Shown in pieces: positions 18,129 through 25,159 of a DNA stretch of 64,000 nt. The number at the start of each line of letters is the position of its first letter. Within the stretch, counting starts at the first letter, position 1. Source of the DNA: Clostridiales bacterium (GTDB lineage: Bacteria > Bacillota > Clostridia > Oscillospirales > Acutalibacteraceae); contig DXXG01000028.1 of the NCBI GenBank assembly GCA_019416455.1, forward strand, positions 310,001 to 374,000, read 5' to 3'. The notes below the pieces were generated by a model. The model ran no database searches. It had not been told where the DNA came from and saw nothing but the letters and a program-made list of their open reading frames with translations. Made by a program: the position numbers and the translations under genes.

Positions 18129-19271
18129 TTATTCCCGCCAATGGGACAAACGTACCGCCAGGGCATCCATATCCTCCCTACGGGTGAACGCGGATGGAGA
18201 CACCCGCACTGTGCCTGTTTCCAGGGTGCCCATCTTCTCATGGGCCAGTGGGGCGCAGTGGAGCCCGCACCGCACAGCGATGCCTCCTTTGGCAAGGAAT
18301 TCCCCCACCCGTTCGCTGGGGACTCCCTCCACATTGAAAGACAGCACCGGCACGGACCAGCTTTCCTCTGGGGGCGGCGTGTAGAGGACCACATGGCCCA
18401 TCCGGGAAAGCCGGTGGTGAAGGTACCGCAGCTTTTGCAGCTCCTCCCGGCAGATCCGTTCCGGGCCATGGCGGCGGACGAATTGGATTCCCGCTTCTAA
18501 TCCCAAGATCCCCGGCACGTTCTGGGTGCCGCTCTCATACCGTTCCGGCGCTTCCTCTGGTTGCTGAAGATTCCGGGACTGGGTGCCGGTCCCCCCTTCC
18601 ACCAGGGTGTCTAAAAGTTCTTCCGGGTCCCTCAGCAAAAGCAGCCCTGTGCCCATGGGACCATACAGTCCCTTGTGTCCGGCGCAGCACAGGTAGTCGA
18701 TGCCGCTTTCCTCCATGTGGATAGGGATGAGCCCCGCTCCTTGGGCGGCGTCCACACAGAGTTTTGCCCCGTACTGATGGACCAGGGCCGCGATACGCTC
18801 TACCGGCACCCGGATACCAAACACATTGGAGGCCATGGTACACACCGCCAGCTTGGTCTTTGGCCCCATGGCCTGACGGAACGCTTCCAAGGTGGCGTCA
18901 CTGTCGCCGAGGGTCACCTTGGCAACCGTATAGGTAACGCCCCGGCTGGCCAAGGCCGCCAAGGGGCGCATCACCGCGTTGTGTTCCAGATCCGAGACCA
19001 CCACGTGGTCACCGGGCTTCAATGTCCCTTTCAGCACCAGGTTCAGGGCCTGGGTGCAGCTGGGCTGAAACAGCACGCACTCCGGTCCCGGAGCGCCAAA
19101 AAAATCCGCCGCCAGCTTGCGGCAGTCGTACACAGCCTGAGTGGTTCGCAGACACATGCGGTAACCGCTGCGTCCGGGATTGGCCCCGTATTCCGCCAGG
19201 GCACGCTGCACCGCCTGCCGCACCCCTTGAGGTTTGGGGTAGGTGGTGGCGCTGTTGTCCAGGTAGATCAT
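18129..19271 (-). CDS. Cysteine desulfurase family protein (EGGT type)
   Basis: A 380-residue class-V PLP enzyme. The Schiff-base lysine is in CCAGHKGLYGPMG, the catalytic cysteine loop is AVRCGLHCAPLAH, and the EGGTGTQS signature marks the subgroup often found with selenium/sulfur carrier-like genes. It would remove S (or Se) from cysteine (or selenocysteine) as a persulfide. The next gene upstream, a DUF3343 protein, overlaps it by 4 bp, so the two act together. It is not part of an isc/suf assembly operon here. Confidence 0.9.
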   Translation of the reverse strand: MIYLDNSATTYPKPQGVRQAVQRALAEYGANPGRSGYRMCLRTTQAVYDCRKLAADFFGAPGPECVLFQPSCTQALNLVLKGTLKPGDHVVVSDLEHNAVMRPLAALASRGVTYTVAKVTLGDSDATLEAFRQAMGPKTKLAVCTMASNVFGIRVPVERIAALVHQYGAKLCVDAAQGAGLIPIHMEESGIDYLCCAGHKGLYGPMGTGLLLLRDPEELLDTLVEGGTGTQSRNLQQPEEAPERYESGTQNVPGILGLEAGIQFVRRHGPERICREELQKLRYLHHRLSRMGHVVLYTPPPEESWSVPVLSFNVEGVPSERVGEFLAKGGIAVRCGLHCAPLAHEKMGTLETGTVRVSPSAFTRREDMDALAVRLSHWRE

Positions 19272-19498
19272 GACAGGTCACCGTCCTGTTCCATACGGCG
19301 CAGCACCCGGATGTGATTTTCCCGCAAGATCCGCTCAGCAGCATCCGCCCCTTGAGGGACATAGATCCCATATCCGCAGCCGGTCTCCTGTGTTTTGGGG
19401 ATGCGTTCCACATATCCCCGGATCCCGTGACGAAACAGAAGGTCACGGCCTTTCATAGCATAGGTCACAGAGCTTACCACGATCAAAGGCTTGCCCAT
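19268..19498 (-). CDS. DUF3343, putative Se/S carrier-like protein
   Basis: A 76-residue protein (MGKPLIVVSSVTYAMKGRD...ETGCGYGIYVPQGADAAERI) matching the DUF3343 pattern, which includes a conserved CGYGI cysteine. Related proteins are proposed to carry labile sulfur or selenium from the desulfurase. Its stop overlaps the desulfurase start, which supports that role. Confidence 0.82.
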   Translation of the reverse strand: MGKPLIVVSSVTYAMKGRDLLFRHGIRGYVERIPKTQETGCGYGIYVPQGADAAERILRENHIRVLRRMEQDGDLS

Positions 19499-19582
19499 AA
19501 GATCACCTCATTACTCTTTCACGAAATCGGTACTCAGTTCATTCTATGCGTGAAAGTCCTTCCGGTGACCATCTCCCCGGGC

Positions 19583-19612
19583 AAAAAAAGAAGGCTCCCC
19601 ACGGAGCCTTCC
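19583..19612 (-). terminator. Terminator after ispDF
   Basis: The minus-strand arms GAAGGCTCC and GGAGCCTTC around GTGG are followed by TTTTTTT. Confidence 0.85.
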
Positions 19613-19616
19613 TCAT

Positions 19617-20780
19617 TCACTGTTCCAACAGACACACCGCCGAGGCAGCGATTCCCTCTCCAGCGCCGGTGAACCCTAAACCCTCCTCCGTGGTGGCTTT
19701 CACGCTCACCCGGGAGACCTCTACGCCGCAGACCTTGGCCAGATTCTCCCGCATGGAAAGAATGTAGGGCGCCAGTTTCGGCCGCTGAGCGATCACTGTA
19801 GCGTCGATGTTGCCAATGGAATACCCTTTCTCCCTCAGCTTGCTCACCACCTGTTCCAGCAGCACCAGGCTATCCGCTCCCTCGTAGGCAGGGTCGTTGT
19901 CGGGGAACAGCTTGCCGATATCCCCCAAGGCAGCCGCTCCCAGTAAAGCATCGGAAATGGCATGGGCCAGCACGTCCGCGTCGGAGTGGCCCAGAAGCCC
20001 CTTCTCGTAGGGCACCTCCACTCCGCCCAAGATCAGCTTCCGGCCTTCCACCAGCTTATGCACGTCGTATCCGTATCCAATGCGCATGGAATGCTCCTCC
20101 TTTCCAAGATAAGCCCGGGCAGCCAAACGGTCCTCCGGGGTGGTGAGCTTGATATTCCGATAATCCCCCGGACTGAATTTTACCCGGCCTCCCGCCGCCT
20201 CAATGAGCTGGCAGTCATCCGTATAGGAAAGTCCAGCATTTTCAGCTTTCCGGGCAGCGTAAAGGTACATCTCCCGCTCGAAGGCCTGAGGGGTCTGCAC
20301 TGCCATTAACCGGTCACGTTCCGGAGTTGATCCCACAAAGCCCTGTCCGTCGGACAGCTTGCAGGTGTCCTTGGAGGGTACCGCCGCTGTGGAAGCCCCG
20401 TATGCCACAGCGTCCTTACACACTGCATCGGCCATTTCCGGGGTGACAAAGGGACGGGCACCGTCGTGGATGATCAAATAAGAGCACTCCGGGGAAAGGG
20501 CATCCACCCCAGCTAAAACAGAATCCTGCCGCTCTTTTCCGCCGGGGACCACTGTTACCGGCTTGTCCGTTTTCCCGACCAGCAGAGCTTCGATCCGCTG
20601 CCGGTCCTCTTCCCGGCAGACCACACACAACTCCCCCACCCAGGGGCACCCTGCCAGCACCTCAAAGGAATAGAGCAGCACCGGCCTGCCGCCCAAGTCC
20701 TCCAACACCTTGGAAACGTTTCCTCCCATACGGCTGGAATTTCCCGCTGCCACGATCACCGCGCCAAATCGTCCATCCAC
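19617..20780 (-). CDS. ispDF: Bifunctional IspD-IspF enzyme (MEP pathway)
   Basis: A 387-residue fusion of two non-mevalonate isoprenoid enzymes. The IspD half has AVIVAAGNSSRMGGNVSK, LIIHDGARPFV and TPEDRLAARAYL. The IspF half begins near residue 230: MRIGYGYDVHKL with metal ligands DVH, LLGHSDADVLAHAISDALLGA, and TTEEGLGFTGAGEGIAASA. It converts MEP toward MEcPP, skipping the IspE step in between. A GTG start at 20780 has GGAGG 7 nt upstream; the longer frame has no site. Confidence 0.95.
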   Translation of the reverse strand: MDGRFGAVIVAAGNSSRMGGNVSKVLEDLGGRPVLLYSFEVLAGCPWVGELCVVCREEDRQRIEALLVGKTDKPVTVVPGGKERQDSVLAGVDALSPECSYLIIHDGARPFVTPEMADAVCKDAVAYGASTAAVPSKDTCKLSDGQGFVGSTPERDRLMAVQTPQAFEREMYLYAARKAENAGLSYTDDCQLIEAAGGRVKFSPGDYRNIKLTTPEDRLAARAYLGKEEHSMRIGYGYDVHKLVEGRKLILGGVEVPYEKGLLGHSDADVLAHAISDALLGAAALGDIGKLFPDNDPAYEGADSLVLLEQVVSKLREKGYSIGNIDATVIAQRPKLAPYILSMRENLAKVCGVEVSRVSVKATTEEGLGFTGAGEGIAASAVCLLEQ

Positions 20781-20900
20781 TCCGATTCCTCCTTCCGCAT
20801 CATTTCCCATCTGGAAAAAAGCGCTTTGCTCTCATTATAGTGGGACGGCCCCATCAAGTCAACGCTTTCCCCGGGAATTCCATTGACACCCGGAGGAACA

Positions 20901-21794
20901 TCACACCTCTCCAAGCAGTTTCAGGAACGCTCCTTCCGGCAGGATAACCGGACCGTCTTTCTTTCCCGGGAGGGCTTTGTCTCCTGGCACGGCTACCACC
21001 AGATAGTCGGTCTTGTCTGTTACCTCTTTCTCTACTTTGGCCCCGGTACGCATTGCCCGCTCCGCTGCCTGGTCCCGGGAAAGAGCTTTCAGCTCCCCAG
21101 CAAAGACCAACCTCTTTTTGTAGAAGGGATGATCGGGTATCCCAGGATATTGGGGGCGTTTCTTCTTCTCGAACAATCGGAGGAAATCCTCCTCTGTGCC
21201 TTGGGAGAGAGCTTTTTCCCGCAGCTTTTCATAGCAGCGGTAGGTGATCCAGCAGTCGGTCAAGGCACGGTGGGCCCCTTCATAGGAGACTTCCAAAACC
21301 TCCGCCACATCCCCCAGTCGGTGATGGGGCATCTCCGGCAGCAGCTTTTTGGCAATGCGCAGATGGTCTAGGGAGTCGTTTTTACAGGGACGTCCCAGAT
21401 ATTTCTGAAAGGAATCATAGAGAAAGGCCATGTCAAACCCCACGTTGTGGCCCAGGATCAAGTCCTCCCCCAAAAACTCCTCCACTTGCGGCAGAGCGTC
21501 AACAGGAAGCGGGGCGTCTTCCAGCATCTCGTCTGTGATGCCCGTCAACTCCTGGATAAAATCATCCACGTAGCCTTCAGTCCACTCTCCTCCACGCTGC
21601 ACTTCCCGCCAAGGAGGTCGGATCAAGGTGGAGAAAGTCTCAGTCACCTCTCCGCCCCGCACCCGCAGCGCCCCCACCTCGATAAGCCCGCAGGTCTCGC
21701 TGGAAAGGCCGGTGGTCTCCGTATCCACCACGGTATAATCTCGGGGAAGACACAATCGGCTCTCCCCTTTCCCGGGACGGTCTACTTTTGCCAT
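20901..21794 (-). CDS. DEDDh 3'-5' exonuclease with C-terminal BRCT domain
   Basis: A 297-residue protein. The PolC/DnaQ-like exonuclease domain has ExoI DTETTGLSSETCGLIEVGA, ExoII GHNVGFDMAFLYDSF and ExoIII HRALTDCWITYRCYE. After a linker, residues 215-297 (KKRLVFAGELKALSRDQAAE, DKTDYLVVAVPGDKALPGK) fit a BRCT domain. Similar pairs occur in Gram-positive DNA polymerase III epsilon-like proteins for repair or RNA/DNA end trimming. The ATG has AAGGAGGAGG upstream. Confidence 0.88.
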   Translation of the reverse strand: MAKVDRPGKGESRLCLPRDYTVVDTETTGLSSETCGLIEVGALRVRGGEVTETFSTLIRPPWREVQRGGEWTEGYVDDFIQELTGITDEMLEDAPLPVDALPQVEEFLGEDLILGHNVGFDMAFLYDSFQKYLGRPCKNDSLDHLRIAKKLLPEMPHHRLGDVAEVLEVSYEGAHRALTDCWITYRCYEKLREKALSQGTEEDFLRLFEKKKRPQYPGIPDHPFYKKRLVFAGELKALSRDQAAERAMRTGAKVEKEVTDKTDYLVVAVPGDKALPGKKDGPVILPEGAFLKLLGEV

Positions 21795-21856
21795 GGTCCT
21801 CCTCCTTCCTCACGTTTTTCCCTATTGTACCTCTATCCTCTCTGGGACGCAAGGCA

Positions 21857-21892
21857 CAAAAAGACGCTCTCCGGTCTCCCGGACAGCGTCCT
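21857..21892 (-). terminator. Terminator after the HMA gene
   Basis: The minus-strand arms GACGCTGTCCGG and CCGGAGAGCGTC are followed by TTTTTGTG, between the HMA gene and the exonuclease gene. Confidence 0.75.
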
Positions 21893-21916
21893 CTTCCGCT
21901 TGCTGCGAAATCTCTC

Positions 21917-22300
21917 TTATTCCTGAAACGGCTCCACGCTCACAGGACTATACCCCAGTTTCCGCACGATCTGTTTCAATTCCTGGTCTGAGACCTCCCG
22001 TTTGGAGCGCACCAGGGCTGTCCCCTTGGCCAAGTCCACCTTGGTGTAGAAGCCATCTTGGGAATGGAACGCATTTTCCACCCTCTTGACGCAGTTTTGG
22101 CAGTGCATCCCCTCAATCCGCACCACTTTGGCATAAGGATAGTGTGACTTGTCACTGTCAACGGGACGCACCCGCTTCACCTCATCGCCGCCGGAGCCAC
22201 AACAGCCGGTTTTCAGCTTTTTCAGGTAGCTCCGCACTCCCAATACGCAGATCACGCCCAGTACCACACAGATAACAATCGTCGGCGCCATTCCTTCCAT
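21917..22300 (-). CDS. Membrane-anchored heavy-metal-associated (HMA) domain protein
   Basis: A 127-residue protein with an N-terminal span and a cysteine-bearing juxtamembrane part (SYLKKLKTGCCGSGGDE), resembling FeoB-associated Cys-rich proteins. A C-terminal HMA domain has the metal site GMHCQNCVKRVENAF. HMA domains usually bind Cu(I) or other soft metals; the Feo-like N-terminus points to iron. The promoter carries a GTTAG-N6-CTAAC dyad also found before the flavodoxin operon, so metal-dependent repression is likely. Confidence 0.8.
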   Translation of the reverse strand: MEGMAPTIVICVVLGVICVLGVRSYLKKLKTGCCGSGGDEVKRVRPVDSDKSHYPYAKVVRIEGMHCQNCVKRVENAFHSQDGFYTKVDLAKGTALVRSKREVSDQELKQIVRKLGYSPVSVEPFQE

Positions 22301-22317
22301 TCCACCCTCTCCTTTTC

Positions 22318-22333
22318 GTTAGATGTATCTAAC
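22318..22333. promoter_or_regulatory. Dyad operator GTTAG-N6-CTAAC before the HMA gene
   Basis: A 16-bp imperfect palindrome, GTTAGATGTATCTAAC, lies 8 bp downstream of the -10 box of the HMA promoter, covering the start region. The same dyad recurs twice before the flavodoxin operon. The form resembles DtxR/MntR-family operators. Confidence 0.65.
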
Positions 22334-22341
22334 TGCAAAAA

Positions 22342-22370
22342 AGTCTATCACTTTCTCAAATCCCTGTCAA
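22342..22370 (-). promoter_or_regulatory. sigma-A promoter of the HMA gene
   Basis: TTGACA (22365-22370) and TAGACT (22342-22347) on the minus strand are 17 bp apart. Confidence 0.8.
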
Positions 22371-22382
22371 TGGATAAGCCCC

Positions 22383-22420
22383 AAAAAGCAAAGGGACGAG
22401 GCCCATTTGCCCCGTCCCCT
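22383..22420 (-). terminator. Terminator after the flavodoxin operon
   Basis: The minus-strand arms GGGACGGGGC and GCCTCGTCCC are followed by TTTGCTTTTTG. Confidence 0.7.
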
Positions 22421-22452
22421 CTGGCATACTTCCCACAGGAGGAAAAGAAGTG

Positions 22453-22875
22453 TTACGCCAGTGCTTTTCCCAAAGCCTGGCAGGCGGCCTCCCCGTCGCT
22501 GTCGGGCGCCTCGTTGCAAATAACGCCTTCACTGACCAGGTTAGCACCGTCTCCACGGCAGGTGTCTTCCCAGTTTCGCATCCATTCTCCATCGCCCCAG
22601 CCGTAGGACCCGAATAGGCCAATCTTTTTCCCGGACAGTTTCTCCTCGCAGGCCTGGAACATAGGCTCGAACTCGCTCTCCTCCAACTGCTCTGCCCCCA
22701 TAGAAGGGCAGCCGAAGGCGATGGCATCAAACTGGTCCATCAAGTCCGGAGAAAATTCCGCCGCAGTGAACAGGGTTGCTTCCGCCCCCGCTTCCTTAGC
22801 CCCCGCGGCCACCATAGCCGCCATTGCCTCCGTGTTGCCTGTTCCGCTCCAATACACTACCGCGATTTTACTCAT
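22453..22875 (-). CDS. Flavodoxin
   Basis: A 140-residue short-chain flavodoxin. The FMN phosphate loop is YWSGTGNTEAMA (residues 9-20), and the isoalloxazine loops are FGCPSMGAEQLE and FGSYGWGDGEWM. It is a small cytosolic electron carrier that commonly replaces ferredoxin when iron is scarce. It is the last gene of a three-gene unit with DUF2325 and DUF3793 genes behind a promoter with a metal-repressor-like operator, which fits iron-limitation control. Confidence 0.95.
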   Translation of the reverse strand: MSKIAVVYWSGTGNTEAMAAMVAAGAKEAGAEATLFTAAEFSPDLMDQFDAIAFGCPSMGAEQLEESEFEPMFQACEEKLSGKKIGLFGSYGWGDGEWMRNWEDTCRGDGANLVSEGVICNEAPDSDGEAACQALGKALA

Positions 22876-22911
22876 GATGCAAACATCCTTTCGTCATAGA
22901 AATACTTGTTG

Positions 22912-23457
22912 TCAAGCGGCTACGGTCAACTGCCAAACCGTCCGTCCTTGGTTCCACAGCCGGGCGTACACCTCCCGACATTTCCGAAACCGGGCAAACC
23001 GCTTTTGAGCTTCTAGTTCGTTGCAGTAGACCTTCCAGCAGCCACAGCATTTACAGTTTCGGCCCTCGTTTTGGATAAACCCTACCACATCTCCCAGAGG
23101 ATATCCCAAAAACAGCCCCACCTCATGGGGAAATCCCTTACTCTCCTTCAGCCGTAATCGAAGCTGTGAAAGGGCTTCCTCGACCTGAACGCTTTCATAT
23201 CCGCAAGAAGCTAGGAACGCCTCCACTCCCGACTGCCGCAGATCCCGCTCCAGCTGGGACGGTCTGTAAAGATAGAGCAGCACCCGGCCATTTTCCCGGC
23301 GGAGTTCCGTCAGCGCCAGGCCTTTTGGACCCAACAGGTCGTTCCACAGTTTTATCTCCGTTTCCCATTCCTCTTCTAAAGGGAGACAGAACATGCTGGC
23401 TGTTTTTAGTCCCGCTAACGTGGGGGAACCATGGTTGATAAGGTACTGTTCCAACAT
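22912..23457 (-). CDS. DUF3793 family protein
   Basis: A 181-residue protein of the DUF3793 family: N-terminal LINHGSPTLAGLKTASMF, mid-part FPHEVGLFLGYPLGDVVGF, then NCKCCGCWKVYC with clustered cysteines. The family often sits with Feo iron transport and flavodoxin genes in gut Firmicutes. The activity is unknown; the cysteine cluster could bind metal. It starts next to the stop of the DUF2325 gene. Confidence 0.85.
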   Translation of the reverse strand: MLEQYLINHGSPTLAGLKTASMFCLPLEEEWETEIKLWNDLLGPKGLALTELRRENGRVLLYLYRPSQLERDLRQSGVEAFLASCGYESVQVEEALSQLRLRLKESKGFPHEVGLFLGYPLGDVVGFIQNEGRNCKCCGCWKVYCNELEAQKRFARFRKCREVYARLWNQGRTVWQLTVAA

Positions 23458-23458
23458 T

Positions 23459-23746
23459 TCAATTCACCGCCGTCCATTCTGTCAGGGCTGTCCGGAGCGC
23501 CGTGGCGCTGCTGGTGTGGACTCTTGCCACTGGGATCTGATTCTTTTTGGCTTCCTGGGTCACACTGATCACCATCTTGTGGGACACCGTGCTGATAAAC
23601 AAAATCAGCAGATCTGGAGTGCCCAGCTTCCGTTTCAGCGAGCCGTTCTCCTTAGTGAACACTTTGGCTTTACAGCCGTGTTCCTTGCAGATGCCCTCAT
23701 ACTGGGCCGCCATTCGTTCGTTCCCTCCCACGATCACAACGCTCAT
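23459..23746 (-). CDS. DUF2325 family protein
   Basis: A 95-residue Rossmann-like protein starting MSVVIVGGNERMAAQYEGIC, with ISTVSHKMVISVTQEAKK, the DUF2325 pattern. The function is not established; in related genomes it travels with iron or metal genes. The ATG at 23746 has AAGGAG 9 nt upstream, and the longer frame is rejected. It is the first gene of the flavodoxin operon. Confidence 0.82.
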   Translation of the reverse strand: MSVVIVGGNERMAAQYEGICKEHGCKAKVFTKENGSLKRKLGTPDLLILFISTVSHKMVISVTQEAKKNQIPVARVHTSSATALRTALTEWTAVN

Positions 23747-23814
23747 AGGTCTGCTCCTTCTATATTTCAATACCTTGTTTCGTATCCCTGCCAAGCCTAG
23801 CAGGCCGTTTTTTA

Positions 23815-23830
23815 GTTAGTTTAAACTAAC
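23815..23830. promoter_or_regulatory. Perfect palindrome GTTAGTTTAAACTAAC (second operator)
   Basis: A perfect 16-bp palindrome in the flavodoxin-operon leader, 61 bp from the first operator. It matches the GTTAG-N6-CTAAC pattern. Confidence 0.65.
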
Positions 23831-23875
23831 ACTCTTGTCTAAAAAATGCGTCCAACCGGGCGCCGCGACGTTTAA

Positions 23876-23891
23876 GTTAGTATTAACTAAC
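23876..23891. promoter_or_regulatory. Dyad operator at the flavodoxin-operon start
   Basis: GTTAGTATTAACTAAC lies 7 bp downstream of the -10 box and covers about +1 to +16. It has the same pattern and nearly the same distance as the HMA-promoter operator. The rest of the 23747-24062 gap holds promoters only and no gene. Confidence 0.7.
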
Positions 23892-23898
23892 TATCGCT

Positions 23899-23927
23899 AT
23901 TGTACAGGAAGATCCTCTTTTAGTCAA
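23899..23927 (-). promoter_or_regulatory. sigma-A promoter of the DUF2325-DUF3793-flavodoxin operon
   Basis: TTGACT (23922-23927) and TACAAT (23899-23904) on the minus strand are 17 bp apart. A perfect 12-bp inverted repeat (23908-23919 and 23926-23937) spans the -35 and spacer. Confidence 0.85.
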
Positions 23928-23983
23928 GAGGATCTTCGAAAAAATTTCCCCGGGAATTTTCTCTCCCCCTTCCCTGTGTCAGC

Positions 23984-24012
23984 TTGTATCTTTGGAAAAA
24001 GAATGGTATACT
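23984..24012 (+). promoter_or_regulatory. sigma-A promoter of the ACT-like gene
   Basis: TTGTAT (23984-23989) and TATACT (24007-24012) are 17 bp apart, about 50 bp before the start codon. Confidence 0.75.
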
Positions 24013-24062
24013 AACCTTAACAGCCGGGTTTGTCCGGCACATTACAGAAACGAGGGATCGCT

Positions 24063-24317
24063 ATGAACTGCTATTATATCATTGGCCTGCGGGTGGATCA
24101 CCGTCACTCCAACGCTTTGAACCTTCAGAAAGCCCTGACGGAGTTCGGCTGCAACATCAAGCTGCGGGTTGGCCTCCACGAGACCAGCGAAAATTTCTGC
24201 TCCGATGACGGCGTTATCATGCTGCAAGCCTGCGGTGACAAGGAGACCATCGACCGGATGGTGGAAGCCTTCAATGGTCTGGAAGGCGTAACCGCCAAGC
24301 TTCTGGACCTGAACTAA
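24063..24317 (+). CDS. Small ACT/NikR-C-like protein
   Basis: An 84-residue protein, MNCYYIIGLRVDHRHSNAL, with the beta-alpha-beta layout of small ACT-like or NikR C-terminal-like regulators, such as the putative iron-only hydrogenase system regulators. The ending VEAFNGLEGVTAKLLDLN is typical of that fold. It lacks a DNA-binding domain. GAGGG precedes the ATG. It is a single-gene unit with its own promoter and terminator; the family call is moderate. Confidence 0.65.
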   Translation: MNCYYIIGLRVDHRHSNALNLQKALTEFGCNIKLRVGLHETSENFCSDDGVIMLQACGDKETIDRMVEAFNGLEGVTAKLLDLN

Positions 24318-24334
24318 GCCACACAAACAAAAGA

Positions 24335-24366
24335 CTCCCCAGCGAAACGCTTGGGGAGCTTTTTTC
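24335..24366 (+). terminator. Terminator after the ACT-like gene
   Basis: Arms CTCCCCAGCG and CGCTTGGGGAG around AAA are followed by CTTTTTT. Confidence 0.85.
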
Positions 24367-24389
24367 TAGCACGGAAAGGAATCTATGTC

Positions 24390-25106
24390 ATGGATACTCC
24401 ATTTTCTCAGCAAACACTGGACTTTCTCTTTGAAAACCGCTTGCAGGACAGCCGCGCCTGGTTCGGAGAGCACAAAAAAGAATACCAGTCCCTGGTGATC
24501 GAGCCCCTGCGCCAGCTGGTGATGGACTTAACCCCCACCATGCTGGAACTGGATCCGGACTTTCAAACAGAACCCCGGGTAGACCGTACCATCTGCCGCA
24601 TTTGGCGGGACACCCGTTACACCAAGGACCCCTCCCTCTACCGGGACCATATGTGGATCATCTTCAAGCGGGGTGGTCGGATGCACGGCACGGATTATCC
24701 CGGAGTCTACTTTGAGATCAATCTGGACGGCTTCTCATACGGCTGCGGCTTTTACCACGCTTCCACCGCCTACATGAACGACCTACGGGCCCGGATCTTA
24801 GCAGGAGACCAAGAATTCCAGGCCGCCCAGGAAGCCTATTTGGGACAGAAACTCTTTGCCATGGAGGGGGACTGTTTCAAACGTCCCCGGTATGGTCACC
24901 GTACTCCCGAGGAGCAGATCTGGCTGGAGCGGAGGAACATCGGTTTTTCCGCTGACAGTCATGACTTTTCCATGCTTTTTTCCAAGGACCTGCCCCAAAA
25001 GCTGGCTCAGGACCTACGGCTATTGTTCCCCGTATACCGTTTTTTGGCCTCCACCGCCGAGGAAACTCTCCGAAAACAGACAGAACGGGAGCTGCTCCAG
25101 CGGTAA
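24390..25106 (+). CDS. DUF2461 family protein
   Basis: A 238-residue DUF2461 protein: FLFENRLQDSRAWFGEHKKEY at the start, RICRIWRDTRYTKDPSLYRDH-like core (the RDTRY-KDPS-Y signature) and a conserved FYHAST segment. The family is widespread in bacteria and fungi with no firm function. The ATG at 24390 is chosen because GGAAAGG lies about 12 nt upstream; the earlier start lies in the preceding terminator. Confidence 0.88.
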   Translation: MDTPFSQQTLDFLFENRLQDSRAWFGEHKKEYQSLVIEPLRQLVMDLTPTMLELDPDFQTEPRVDRTICRIWRDTRYTKDPSLYRDHMWIIFKRGGRMHGTDYPGVYFEINLDGFSYGCGFYHASTAYMNDLRARILAGDQEFQAAQEAYLGQKLFAMEGDCFKRPRYGHRTPEEQIWLERRNIGFSADSHDFSMLFSKDLPQKLAQDLRLLFPVYRFLASTAEETLRKQTERELLQR

Positions 25107-25122
25107 CACCTTCGCACATAAC

Positions 25123-25155
25123 AAAAGACCGAGAGGAATTCCTCCCGGTCTTTTT
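25123..25155. terminator. Bidirectional terminator between DUF2461 and Gfo/Idh/MocA genes
   Basis: Arms AAAGACCG and CGGTCTTT with inner GAGGAATTCCTC lie between convergent genes, with T-runs on both strands. Confidence 0.8.
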
Positions 25156-25159
25156 ACTT

